Shown here in pieces: positions 51,401-61,000 of a stretch of 64,000 nt of DNA. This DNA comes from Bolinopsis microptera. Its lineage: Eukaryota > Ctenophora > Tentaculata > Lobata > Bolinopsidae. The notes beneath the pieces were generated by a model. It did no database searches. It was not told where the DNA came from and worked only from the letters and a program-made list of their open reading frames with translations. The translations under genes were made by a program, and so were the position numbers. The stretch spans positions 4,173,230-4,237,229 of the forward strand of contig NC_087079.1 in assembly GCF_026151205.1 (NCBI RefSeq), in the 5' to 3' direction. The stretch's first letter is position 1, and every line of letters begins with the position of its first letter.

Positions 51401-52052
51401 TAGGGTCACCCATAGCTAGCAAGAATTTGAGCTCAGCATTATCCTCACATGGCCATTTGTACTTCCTGGGCGCGTCCTCGAGGTCACGCAGTATTTCTTC
51501 TGAAAGGGTTATGTTGTGTCTTAGGCTAAGTGTTGTGACAGAGGGTTTGTGATCGGAGAATTTGTTCAAATCAAGGACTCTGAAACTCTTAACGATCGCT
51601 TTTATGTCAGCTCCTACAGCAACATAGTCTACAACGCTAGCTCCGCCATAATTCACCGATGTGAATTCCCCTAAGGAATCGCCAAGTACGCTGCCGTTTA
51701 GGATGGTTAGATTTGCACAGGCCAGAAAGTCAAGGAGTAACTTTCCTCTAGGATTAACCATGTGGTCCTTGCTAGAACGATCATTGAGACAGGGGTGGCT
51801 GCGTTGGCTAAATGGGTTTGCAGCAGATAATGCTTCAGTATCTTCCTCGATGGTGTTGTTCAAGGTTGCGGTCCTTGCATTGAAATCACCTGCTAGTATC
51901 ACCTTCCTGCCGTTTTGAATACTATTCATGGTGAAGTCAAGTAAGTTGTCTAGAGTTGAAGCATCGTCATCGTATGTACTTTTGCTTGATTTCAATCTCT
52001 TCTTGTAGGAAGAGTGCTCATTTGTAAAACATGGTAATCTCAGTTCATTTTA
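48480..52052 (-). mobile_element. 5'-truncated LINE (non-LTR retrotransposon)
   Basis: The minus-strand element starts inside the endonuclease domain, since the frame meets a stop at 52050-52052. It ends in a 3' region with about three tandem TTAATTCCTGT units at 48480-48510, as short tandem 3' tails do in several LINE clades. Endonuclease remnant, reverse transcriptase and a C-terminal Cys/His domain are all in one frame. Loss of the 5' end makes it non-autonomous unless another frame upstream was missed. Confidence 0.88.
48750..51995 (-). CDS. LINE polyprotein: partial APE endonuclease, reverse transcriptase, C-terminal zinc knuckle
   Basis: The uninterrupted frame of about 1080 codons begins at a non-ATG codon and stays open about 19 codons further upstream. 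Visible motifs are endonuclease GDFNAR (36-41) and SDHKP (147-151). Reverse transcriptase motifs are NNYRAIAVASNLGKLF (477-492), FVDYAKAFDS (549-558), GTEQGHPMSPELF (607-619) and catalytic WADD (651-654). The C-terminal motif is CRHCC with HHILYECPLYEDLR. The intact frame suggests a recent insertion. The clade (CR1/Jockey/L2-like) cannot be settled by eye. Confidence 0.9.
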   Translation of the reverse strand: MKSSKSTYDDDASTLDNLLDFTMNSIQNGRKVILAGDFNARTATLNNTIEEDTEALSAANPFSQRSHPCLNDRSSKDHMVNPRGKLLLDFLACANLTILNGSVLGDSLGEFTSVNYGGASVVDYVAVGADIKAIVKSFRVLDLNKFSDHKPSVTTLSLRHNITLSEEILRDLEDAPRKYKWPCEDNAELKFLLAMGDPSIKEKTETLATSSCKTPQDVLNLNNQIVELYHQVAEQVMPRKNASSRQKGPRHNKYGSTKKKSRMKPKMAWFDSECIRLKRTLNILAKKYGRSPLDKLLRDSYYDTRRQYRKMIRHKRSEFFEKLCKDIETGNNICWKSFKALKNTKSPATSLDIKTYAFDMINFCKFFSELYGKKNIKDSKIAELQSKMQKNNICDDLTKLLDQDIKMEELCACIKATKKGKAVSEDLISNEFFKASTRSMLKAVLNLFNHCLSLSIYPWTSSVVTPLHKKGDIYDPNNYRAIAVASNLGKLFASILLKRLISFRDQCDPDTANQLGFCKDAQTADHIFTLSTCVEKYVTKKRQRLYTCFVDYAKAFDSICREALLYKLWKMGIQGRFFECIKFMYSNSSAKVKLLDKLSQKIDIICGTEQGHPMSPELFKCFIHQLSHDLNNIEGVKVPVLNDTDITHLLWADDLVLLALNKHSLQQMLDVLNNYCSEWGLTVNIGKTSVLVFNPTGRHLKESHEFKLGEQQIPSGREYCYLGITFTLSGSLKLTQQKLRQKALRSYFSLKSYIDTRHIRKSILFKLYDTLIVPVVSYGCQVWLPSTALFRNFPANTSTTPETGNVCTLIARDPLENFHLSLLKWTLGVRKSTSNAAIWGDTGRHPLGITLSKQVFNYKERLEQMVVDGRDCFARHAFEEQATLNLSWFSTLEQMQETIEASERNQGLRPSQIRKSLQKWFINSWETERTSNRKLSFYNLVKRKFAQETYLALDLKPNCSKKIAQFRSSSHRFNVETGRYGKKRFNIKHRACRHCCSSDDDLLDLLYELPGAYPVIEDEHHILYECPLYEDLRKNLHQRTRDLLVMREEPGEIFDDSTTIRDIGRFLNKVDERRFTKKNTE

Positions 52053-53840
52053 TACTTTTTATAAGCTGTTTTTACAAGGTTTGTTCCTTTTGTAATCAAT
52101 GTGAAGTACTCGTTATTACAGATTAGTGAAGATACATAATGAGTTTTGAGATGAGCTTAAAGTTAGCCAAACTCAACTTTTTGCAAGTAGAGTTTATAAC
52201 AAAAGCAAGTTTACTGTAAATATTTCAGGATCGGGGACAGAAAATCGCTGGAACAACATCTGAACAATCATTTCACGGAACACAATCTCCTGTACAACTC
52301 CTCCGCTTCTTTCCCAAGCAAAAACAGGGTTACAATTCGAGAAAACGGAGCTGATTCTCATTCGTACAATCTTATATCGTGATATGTGGAACCAAGATAT
52401 GCAGATGAATGATCCAATGATCAATTGTCAAACTGTCAAACAAATACGCTTGCCGAAAGATGTATTTGAAATTTTTTGTTGATTTTATGTATTTATGTTT
52501 GAAGAAACCTGCACTGTGCGGCTGCAAGATTGTTGAGCTTTTTTGGAGGATTTATCATTATGCATGACCTATGATTTAGTTTAATACTAAATTCCGATAT
52601 TGTAAAAGTGCACTTTTGTATGATTGTGTTACACTACGTTACTTACTTACTTAGTATTGCGAAATAGTTGAATGTAAAATGATATACCTTATCGGATTTT
52701 ATTTGAACGGACATCAATTGGATGCTGGAAGCCCTAGCGTTCATTTTAATGTACTCCGTTTAAATAAGGTCTGACAAGGTACCTAGTTAAATTAAATACA
52801 TTTGAAAAATGCCTTGGAGTGTTCATTTTAATATCCCTTCAAAATTATGTCCGTTCATGCAATGTCCGGTCGAATAACGTCCGATAATGTATATCTAATT
52901 GATCAGACAAAAAAATCACAACATTTTATAGGTATTTAACATCAGTCAATAATCCTGGTATCATTTCAATTTTCAATCATGATCATGACGTATGTAGTCA
53001 CAATTGCCTTCAATGAAACGAGTTGATTTCATGAAACAATTATATAATGATAATTAGGTAACCCTACAGTATATCCAATATTTCAAAAGCTAGTTAACCA
53101 AAGCAAAGCCATAATACGGACTTCAGCTCATCGAGTAATGGCCCATGAATTCCCCTCCTGGAATTGCCGACCCCTATAATTCCAATTGTAATTCTTAGTC
53201 AAGTCCACGTCAGTTTTTTTACAAGTTCAGCAAATAAGAAATAAAGTATTTTATTTCGAGGACGAAGCACTGCGAGACCGACTTGCGACTATTAAGTAAA
53301 GATGTAAATTGGATAAGTAAGACGAAGGAGGATAAGGAGTTTGAGCCAAACAAAAATCGCACTAAATCGCAAGATTTTCGAAGCCATTGTAGATCACCAG
53401 ACAGGATCAGGGTCGAAATTTTACATCTCAGCTTATAATTTTATAAAATACAGAATTTTGTTAATGATTAACGAACATAACACTTTTCACATCGAAATTA
53501 ATTGAATTTGTTGTATTTTCCTCCTAGAAGCTCCGGTTGCTAATAAAAACTGACAAGTCTGAATACTAATGTTCCACAATATTCGTCTGTAGCTCAACTT
53601 TTAACAGGACTGCAAAAATTAAGTAGATTGACATAACTTCTCGAGCGCTGATTATGTTTTTAGCACAAACGCTGAGCTTAATTTACTGTATAATAATATA
53701 ATAATAGTATAATAATGAATAATAAATTATAATAAATGATCGTGTTGGTGTGAAAATAGAGATTTCTACAAACCCGAGACAAATAGAATTACGGGTATGG
53801 GCTGAAGGAAACACGTGATCTGCACTGATGCTGAGACTGG
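52053..53840. other. Intergenic DNA
   Basis: AT-rich. TGTCCGTTCATGCAATGTCC-type repeats occur near 52850-52880. No gene was recognised. The 76-codon minus frame at 52194-52424 shows no known domain. Confidence 0.5.
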
Positions 53841-53848
53841 AGAGGCTG

Positions 53849-53857
53849 TATATATAA
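53849..53857 (+). promoter_or_regulatory. Candidate TATA box of the Cys-rich secreted gene
   Basis: TATATATAA lies 380 bp before the ATG at 54236, with a CACGTGAT E-box 37 bp upstream. It is the best core-promoter-like site before this gene. No initiator was identified. Confidence 0.35.
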
Positions 53858-54235
53858 CAGCTTGCAAATCAAACCAATCTCACTTCCAAGATTGCGTTTT
53901 ACTGTTATAGTAAGATAGTACTAGGTCGGAGCCAAGTCCGCTTTATGCTAGATAAATTATCCGTATTACATCGCTGTCCAGCATGGCTCATGCAAGGGCT
54001 CTCACGTCCTTTTTAGAGTTTGTTCAACTTACCTTGTGTAACATATAAAATAACCTTGATTCGGTTGGCTTGTTGTGCTCTATCCTACCACGTATAATAC
54101 TATTACTATAATAGCGTCACTTAAGGCAATATATCGCTGGTTATAGTTATCGTCTCCTATACTTCATATACTTCGTATCACCACCTCTAGTATCACTTGT
54201 TTGAATCGAATTTATTTTAATATAGTTTTACCAGG

Positions 54236-54308
54236 ATGAAATTTTCTCTGAATATCGTTGTGATTGCTACTTTGGCGCTTTTGGCAGCCAAAGCAGTTTC
54301 TGAAAAAG
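54236..54308 (+). CDS. Cys-rich gene exon 1 (signal peptide)
   Basis: It encodes MKFSLNIVVIATLALLAAKA then VSEK and ends in phase 1 before GTAGG. The hydrophobic core and AKA end fit a cleaved signal peptide. Confidence 0.85.
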
Positions 54309-57300
54309 GTAGGAAAAGATTCAGATAATGCTTACATATTGAAACTTTGATAATAAATTATTGGGAATTAGAGTTTTCAGCGCATATCAAAAAGTTACTA
54401 ATCCAATCTTATCAAGCTAATTGCAATACGAATAAAAACAGTCGCTTGCTTTTGTCATTAATTATTTATGGCCTTCCATTTTTGGAAATTTCATAATATT
54501 CAAAAGCTTTCCATTCCAGCTTGGAGAAAAGATAGGAGATGTGGAGAAAACTTTCCCCTCGCTGACGGTACCCCTGCTCAGTGTAATCCTGACAGCGAAG
54601 AGCTATGCTGTACACCGTCTGGGTGGTGCCGCGGCTCAACCTGTGATTGTGAAGATTGCATTGACTACAGCAAGGAACTGAACAGTGAGTCTTACTTAAC
54701 TATAATTGATAAACAATTCATACAAAAATCCCCTGATCGGTTTCAAATCCCCTCAGTGTTGCTCGCTTATATGATGATATTGTTATACTTATAATATTGA
54801 TATGTGCCGCTGTCCTTATGCTCTTATGTAAAAGTACAAATTGTCATTAACTCATCCCTTGTCATTGACTCATCCCTTAATTACTTGTAATGGCCTTTAT
54901 AGCTTTAAGCACTTTTTACGGATCTGACTTCTGAGGTAAGCGTTTATCCAGAGATATGTTCTTTATAGCCACACAGTTAATTTTATTTTATTTTCACAGG
55001 TAATGGTATAAGTGAGTGGAAGCGTGTGCCCTATTATGGCCTGTTGGAAATTCCCACCGACAGCAACCTCAGAAAGGTGGAAAGGTACTTCGTCAGCCAA
55101 CATTGCATAGCCGGAGTATATAAGGGTTGGTTTAGGCTTATCCTCCGAAGTGAGAGTGCGTCAGTCGGTATCACGAAGGGTGCCAACTCGATAGTCAGTT
55201 TTTTTCCTAAGGTGCGTTTTCCAATTTTAATAACGTTAATGTGGCTCATGGCCATGCTGTGTGTTCGTTAAGCCGAATTAATTATTATATAATCAAGTTT
55301 ATTTTGTAATTTAGTTAGTTGTCATCCGGCTGCTTAGTATATGCAACTAGGTACGACTAGCCCGTACTTTTCATCTTAGGTGTTAAATCAACTTAATGTA
55401 GAGTTTATATTTATCATTATCCCTTAGTTAACGAAACTAACAAATACAACATATCCTCCAGGGCAATGGGCACATCTGGTGTGGTGCTCATGGTGCAAAT
55501 CCAAATCAGCTAGGAGTGTATACTTTCTTTAAATTGAACGAAGATGCTATAAAATGTGAACCTGATGGAAGATACATTATCTTTGTGTGAGTTTGGAATA
55601 GTGACCTTCAACACTGCTAGAGTCACAGAAATTAAGATGTTTTTTATGATGTCAGCTAAATCCATTTAATAATTTATATATTTATTGGAGACGTTTTAAA
55701 TTTTCGGAACGTTTGCATATTATAAATACTACAATTTATAAATTAAATATTCCTGTAATAAATCAATAATTATTATTAGAGTGGAGAAAACAGCAGACAG
55801 AGTCACCATCAAGAACGAAAGAAAAGTTTTGTACAGCCTGCACTTTGATACTGAAAAGTACGCAAAATGCAGCGAGAAGACAAACTTTGTCTTACCTCAA
55901 ATATTCGGGGAAAAAAAAGATAAATTGTTGTATATTGGTCTATACTCTCATTTAGGTAAGTTCGCGGAATTCCACTATAAGTAGAGGGGAGGGGTGTTCT
56001 GTAAAACATTTCAGTTCCTCTCTTATCATATTATAATCATTCATGTCAGAATCTTTTTAAATTTCAGGGATTACTAATATGGGCCAGATTCCCTGAGAGT
56101 TTTGTAAAGTTTCGTCGATTACAGTAATTGGTGTGGCGTGCCATTTCCTTTCTTCCACTATTTTCGTCACAAAATTAGAACACATTATTGTTGGACTTGT
56201 TATATGAGGGAAAGTACAAAATAGGTAAAGTTGGCGGGTTTCCATCGAGGCCCGATTACTGCATATGAGTTTTCGTACAGCGTTTGACTTTGATCACGCT
56301 GACTGCTGGCTAGACTCGGGACAACTCAGCTCCTTTTTGGGGATGTCTGAGTGTTTCTGAGAACTGAATGTTAACATCAATTGGGTATCCAGGCATCTGC
56401 CATGTAGGATTTTCCATACATGAATGATCATGTACCGTTCTCGTTTTCTGTGAATATGCGCTGAGACCCCCCCGGCCAGTTTCTGTATATCTGCATTTTT
56501 GCAACGGTTCAATAAGGGGCAGCTAGCGATGGCTCCTGACAAGAAATTTTAAATGGTCATCACCGTGACTTCATTTCCGCAATTTAAAAAAAGTGGAAAC
56601 AAATAATTCTTCGCACAAGTGAATGGTACTTACTATAGGTAAGAGTTATAAAGTAAAAGACCCCAGCGGAGTGATAGGAGGATGTACTTGATACTGTTGT
56701 CCTGAAGCGATCCCAGCCATAGTTGGTTGAAGTTTTTTTCGTGCGTTTAAGTGCGGTAAAGTGCGTTACGTGCGTCTGCCTTTACATTACGAGGTTTACG
56801 AATTAAAAAATGACAAAATTCTTCATTCCTGCATCTTACTAGGGTAGTGTAAAAGAAACTACCACGTGCAGCTGCACCAGTCGATTTTCAGATGCACTGA
56901 TATTGCGTACATTACGGTGGATATATACAAGTTCCTCCATTTTTTCCGTGCCCACGCACTGTTTTGTTAGAAACAGATATGAAATTGCGTTTTTAAAAAA
57001 TTTCGTGCGTAAAGTGCGTTTAGTTTTAAAAGTGCGTTTAGTGCGCACGAACCAACTATGATCCCAGCCAAACCTACTCAAAGTACTCGAAGTACTAAGT
57101 ACTTTATAACAATAATGTTTGTTACAGATCGCTCATGCTCGGCTGGAAGCGCCATGTCACCAAGACACGAATGTCAGCAATGTGGAGAGGACACTTTCAG
57201 TGCTGCTGGAGCTTCTTCATGTTCTGATTGTCCTGAGGACAAGGTCTCAGCTGCCGGTTCTACAAAGATTGACGACTGCGTTTATGGTAAGAAAGATACT

Positions 57301-60300
57301 CTCTTCCTTATAAACATTGAACGTAATATAATGATGCGATATGAACAATTACTAAACAATGATTCCTTGAATTCAATTAAACAGTGCAATTGTGATAATC
57401 ATTTTAGATTATCAAAAGACGAATATTTTAGTACCAAATAGGTGATTTTAGAAAACAAATTGTCTTAAACAATTTTCCACATTTTTTTACAAATTTTGTG
57501 TCTTAAAATATTATAAATTTGGTACTAAAAGATTCGTCTTTTCAAGTTGATTACGATTCTGTAAAAATTATTTCAAAAAAACTGATACTTTTTGAGTTAT
57601 AGGCATTTTAAGCCTTAAATCTGCCATGTTTGGCCCTTTTCTACGATGAATTTTACTAAGTCGTTTGGGGCCACATTTCATACCTTAAAACTCAAAATTG
57701 AGAGAAATTCTGTTCCGAAAAGTTGAATATGATCATCAGCTACACTCACAAGAATTTTTGAAGCGATATTTTATGACCTGGGTGAATGGTAAAATATACA
57801 ACTTTGATTTTTACAAAAATTTCAATTTTGCTTCTCTCGACCTTGTTTGGTTTGTAACTTCGTTATCTATATTTTAAGTATACAATCTTTTGAAGGGCTT
57901 CTTGTACGGATTGTAAATAATGTTCAGTTAAAAAAATCAGCCAAAAAACTTTTAAAATGGCCGAACTATCGGTATTACTATTACAGTGACAGACTTCTCC
58001 AAATTTTAAAAATTTTCGAAAAAAGAAAAACATTTTTTTCTCGATGAGGGACTATTTTCAGAAAATTTTGAAGGTGTGCAATCTTATTCTTTTTGTCTAA
58101 TTAACCATAATATAAAATAAAATCGATGTTCGGAGCAAAAACGTTTTTGGTGTATCTCCCCTTAATAATAGCGTTTGGTTTTTTTTGCACTGCTAATGGT
58201 ATTTGTTACAGCTCCCTGCTCGGCTGGAGGATACATGACGGATAGTGGATGTCAGCAATGTGGAGAGAACACTGCTGCTGGAGCTTCTTCATGTTCTGAT
58301 TGTCCTGAGGACAAAGTTTTAGCTGATGGTTCTACAAAAATTGACGACTGCGTTGGTAAGAAAAATACTATCTTCCTTACTTCCTAATTATAAACATAAT
58401 ATAGTGCTGCGATGTAAAAAACTAAACAATGATTCCTTGAATTCAATTTAAGCAGTGCAATTGTGCTAATCGTTTTAAATTATCATTTAAATAGCGTTTA
58501 GTTCTTTCGCCAATTAACAGCTTATAAAGGTCGTTTTAATTTTATCCAAACCTAGGATCACTCGCAAGATTTAAGGCAAACGCACTTTAACGCTCTTAAA
58601 TCACTTTAACCCTTATCATACTGTAGTGATTGGAGCTCATTCATTACTGGGGGTGGCTTGAAAGGACCCATCCCAAATAACTTTGGTTCTAGACGGTAAT
58701 CAGCCACCACCAAAAGTGGAATGATTTCGGTATACTTATATTAGTTCTACAAATTTTGCAGAACGTTGGTGGGCCTTGGTGAATTGCAAATATAAGTGAA
58801 TTTGTGTGTATTTGAAAGTTGTGAACTATATGATTCTATTCCAAATATGACAAACAAGGTAGAGACATTTTAGGAAAGATTAAAAGTTTTAGAAATCAAC
58901 TCAAGTTTTCAATCATAATCATCGTACAAAATGTATAAAATTTGGATACGAGTGTTCGTAATAAAGAATTAATGGCTCATTTACACGAGTCACATAATGA
59001 AATAAGATGAACCTTCGTGCACATCCTAAGGCCACAACTTTTACACTGACATTTGACCTTCGACAAACCGCTGACCTTCTTCTTATAGGCCTACCAACAC
59101 TCAACAGTTGCACCCATTTCCCACACCTTAACAGGCCATTAATAGGCTCCCAATCAGTGACGTGATCTGATTAGTCATTTCGGATTCTCAAAACGACAGT
59201 TGCGCCCTAGGATCGCCGGAGATGCTCAAAGAACCAGAGTCTGAAGTGCCTGAAGAGGGGAGGGAGAGGGAGAGGGAGATCAGAGGAACAAATTATAACG
59301 CACTTTACGCACTTTTCGACACACGAACCAACTATACTGTCGATCGCGCCCGCCCTATTACTAATAATAATAACCGTGCATCAGAATTGTGACAACTTTT
59401 TTGAATGGTACTCTGCAGGTTGTGTAAAGCTATAAAAATATTTATTTCAAGGAATTTGGAGGAAGAAATTTGGCAAATTTCTGAGCCGTTACAGTGCTGG
59501 AACCGCCAAGTACAGTACTCTTTTGGTGGCTCAGGGCGAATGTCTCAAACGATCTGGTGAGTTCATACTTGCAGATATATATTGAAATAATCATATCGAT
59601 TAGATAATGTGTTAGGCAGAATCTCTGGTAAGAGTCAACCTTGTCATAAATACAATATTGTCCCACTAGATTGTGGAGGTATAACATACGAATCCTTCTC
59701 CAAAAAGTACTCTCTACGAAAAGGAACCGAATTCAAGGATAGTCCCTCCGGCCTCGAAATATCCTGGATACATGAAGGTGAATATCAATTGTGATAATCA
59801 TTTATAATCATTTAAATAACGTTTAGTTCTTTTGCCAGTGAACAGCTTATCTTATCTTATCTTATGAGGATTCGTTGCGACGCAACAAGGCCATCGAATG
59901 AGTCGACCACCTTTGTTATTTTATTTCGGCATTACCTGCATTACAATGTAAACCAGCACTTTCAAGGAAGAGCTTTACAAGAAGCCGAAGGATCGTTCCT
60001 AAGGCCAGCAACGGTTAAGGCACTATGCCACACTTTCTTCGCCCGAGGCTTCGCTGTGTTGATCAAGCACAGCTCCTCATTTAACCCTCACACCCGATTT
60101 CTCGAGCATTCGGCTGAGTGAACCGTGGGGCTACATAGACCACTCGGGATCCTTAGCAGAGCGTCAACGACGCTCACCCCACGACTAGGCAGGCAGTGGG
60201 ATTCGAACTCGCAATCTTACGATTACAAATCCGATGATCAACCAACTACGCTACCTGGCCGTTGTAGTTTAGCTTATTAAGGTTGGATAATTTTTATCCA

Positions 60301-60865
60301 CACCTAGGATCACTCGCAAGATTTAACTATTTAAGGCAAACGCACTTTAACGCTCTTTAAATCACTTGAACGCACGAAAAAATCATAACGCACTTCACGC
60401 ACTTTTCGACTCACGAACCAACTATGCTGTCGATCGCGCCCGCCCTATTACTAATAATGATAGCCGTGCATCAGAATTGTGACAACTTTTTTGAATGGTA
60501 CTCTGGGTTGTGAGAAGTTATACATTTATTTATTTGAAGGAATTTGGAGAAAGAAATTTGGAAAATTTCTGAGCCGTTACAGTGCTGGAACCGCCAAGTA
60601 CAGTACTCTTTTGGTGGCTCAGGACGAATGTCTCAAACGATCTGGTGAGTTCATACTTGCGGTTATATATTACATTAATCATATCGATTAGATAATTTAT
60701 CAGGCAGAATCTCTGATAAGAGTCAACCTTGTCATAAATACAATATTGTCCCACTAGATTGTGGAGGTATAACATACGAATCCTTCTCCAAAAAGTACTC
60801 TCTACGAAAAGGAACCGAATTCAAGGATAGTCCCTCCGGCCTCGAAATCTCCTGGATACATGAAG
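54236..60865 (+). CDS. Secreted Cys-rich modular protein with ephrin-receptor-like (GCC2/GCC3) repeats (spliced, 3' end not seen)
   Basis: I joined eleven exons with matching phases: 54236-54308, 54520-54684, 55000-55211, 55462-55586, 55780-55955, 57128-57286, 58212-58355, 59452-59556, 59616-59777, 60540-60644 and 60704-60865. Exon 1 is a signal peptide. Exon 2 is a Cys-rich module (RCGENFPLADGTPAQCNPD to CEDCIDY) like those found beside chitin- or carbohydrate-binding domains. Exons 3-5 encode about 170 residues I do not recognise. Exons 6 and 7 each encode one ephrin-receptor-like repeat (CSAG, CQQCG, ASSCSDCPEDK, DDC). Exons 8-9 and 10-11 are near-identical cassettes of unknown fold. No stop was found, so the gene continues to the right. 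A secreted or cell-surface role is likely; the specific function is unknown. Confidence 0.75.
54520..54684 (+). CDS. Cys-rich gene exon 2 (eight-Cys module)
   Basis: This phase 1-1 exon, with acceptor TTCCAG and donor GTGAGT, carries eight Cys. It contains GENFPLADGTPAQCNPD, ELCCTPSGWC and CDCEDCIDY. Confidence 0.85.
55000..55211 (+). CDS. Cys-rich gene exon 3 (unrecognised domain)
   Basis: Phase 1 to phase 0. It encodes sequence beginning SNGISEWKRVPYYGLLEIP and ending IVSFFPK, with beta-rich character. The acceptor is TTTTCACAG and the donor GTGCGT. Confidence 0.75.
55462..55586 (+). CDS. Cys-rich gene exon 4 (unrecognised domain)
   Basis: Phase 0 to phase 2. It encodes GNGHIWCGAHGANPNQLGVY onward, ending YIIFV. 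Donor GTGAGT. Confidence 0.75.
55780..55955 (+). CDS. Cys-rich gene exon 5 (unrecognised domain)
   Basis: Phase 2 to phase 1. It encodes VEKTADRVTIKNERKVLYSL onward, ending LLYIGLYSHL. The acceptor is TTATTAG and the donor GTAAGT. Confidence 0.75.
56057..56542 (-). pseudogene. LINE 3' coding remnant in intron 5
   Basis: Minus-strand frames at 56294-56542 and 56057-56245 resemble the extreme C-terminus of a LINE reverse transcriptase frame (RKRERYMIIHVWKILHGRCL followed by a polar tail). The frame is broken and no catalytic part is present. Confidence 0.45.
56719..57059. mobile_element. 341 bp MITE with 10 bp target duplication
   Basis: The ends are ATAGTTGGTT and AACCAACTAT. GATCCCAGCC is repeated exactly at 56709-56718 and 57060-57069. 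Subterminal GTGCGTTTA/AAAGTGCGTT blocks face each other. A 9-11 bp duplication is typical of Mutator-like elements. No coding frame is present. Confidence 0.8.
57128..57286 (+). CDS. Cys-rich gene exon 6 (ephrin-receptor-like repeat 1)
   Basis: Phase 1-1. It encodes CSAGSAMSPRHECQQCGEDT and FSAAGASSCSDCPEDK, a canonical GCC2/GCC3 repeat with six Cys. The acceptor is TTGTTACAG and the donor GTAAGA. Confidence 0.88.
57287..58211 (+). other. Intron 6 of the Cys-rich gene
   Basis: AT-rich intron. Its first part (to about 57420) is homologous to the start of intron 7 (58356-58500). No other feature. Confidence 0.6.
58212..58355 (+). CDS. Cys-rich gene exon 7 (ephrin-receptor-like repeat 2)
   Basis: A paralogue of exon 6. 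Flanking intron sequence is also duplicated. It is five codons shorter and lacks the three residues after GEDT/GENT. Confidence 0.88.
58356..59451 (+). other. Intron 7 of the Cys-rich gene
   Basis: It contains a stretch (58460-58610) homologous to that around the SINE at 59800-60390. It also has an AACGCACTTTACGCAC-rich segment ending ACGAACCAACTAT near 59333 that matches the end of the MITE at 56719-57059, so it probably holds a related degraded element. Confidence 0.6.
59452..59777 (+). CDS. Cys-rich gene exons 8-9 (cassette copy 1)
   Basis: Exon 8 (59452-59556) encodes GIWRKKFGKFLSRYSAGTAK onward and exon 9 (59616-59777) GKSQPCHKYNIVPLDCGGIT onward. Both are phase 1-1, separated by a 59 bp intron. 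Exon 8 uses an AAG acceptor after TTTATTTC. The upstream CAG would give an early stop. Confidence 0.7.
59851..60270 (-). mobile_element. tRNA-derived SINE
   Basis: The minus-strand head has RNA polymerase III boxes: A box TAGCGTAGTTGG (60242-60253) and B box GAGTTCGAATCCC (60198-60210), in a tRNA-like arrangement. The body is about 300 bp and the 3' tail is (ATAAG)n (59846-59865). AGCTTAT flanks both sides (59844-59850 and 60271-60277). The paralogous intron at 58516-58530 shows the empty site AACAGCTTATAAAGG. Confidence 0.85.
60540..60865 (+). CDS. Cys-rich gene exons 10-11 (cassette copy 2)
   Basis: A near-identical copy of 59452-59777, shifted by 1088 bp. It has two visible amino acid changes (Gly to Asp in AQGEC, and Gly to Asp in ISGKS). 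Intact splice sites and frame suggest it is functional, either as a repeat or as a mutually exclusive alternative. Confidence 0.7.
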
Positions 60866-61000
60866 GTGAATATCATAGAGTTAGTTATATATTGATAAAC
60901 TAACTCAGCTAAGTTTTAAGACATTAAACTTAAAAGTTGTGCAAAAGTTTACAGTTATCTAACCGAAGTTCACTGCTTAAGTTCCAATTTTATATACTTA

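Larger units (their letters stand above)
59294..60875 (+). repeat. Tandem segmental duplication of a two-exon cassette
   Basis: 59294-59790 and 60384-60875 are near-identical across exons, introns and upstream flank (offset 1088-1090 bp). The interval between them contains the SINE, which is therefore not part of the copied unit. Confidence 0.88.
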
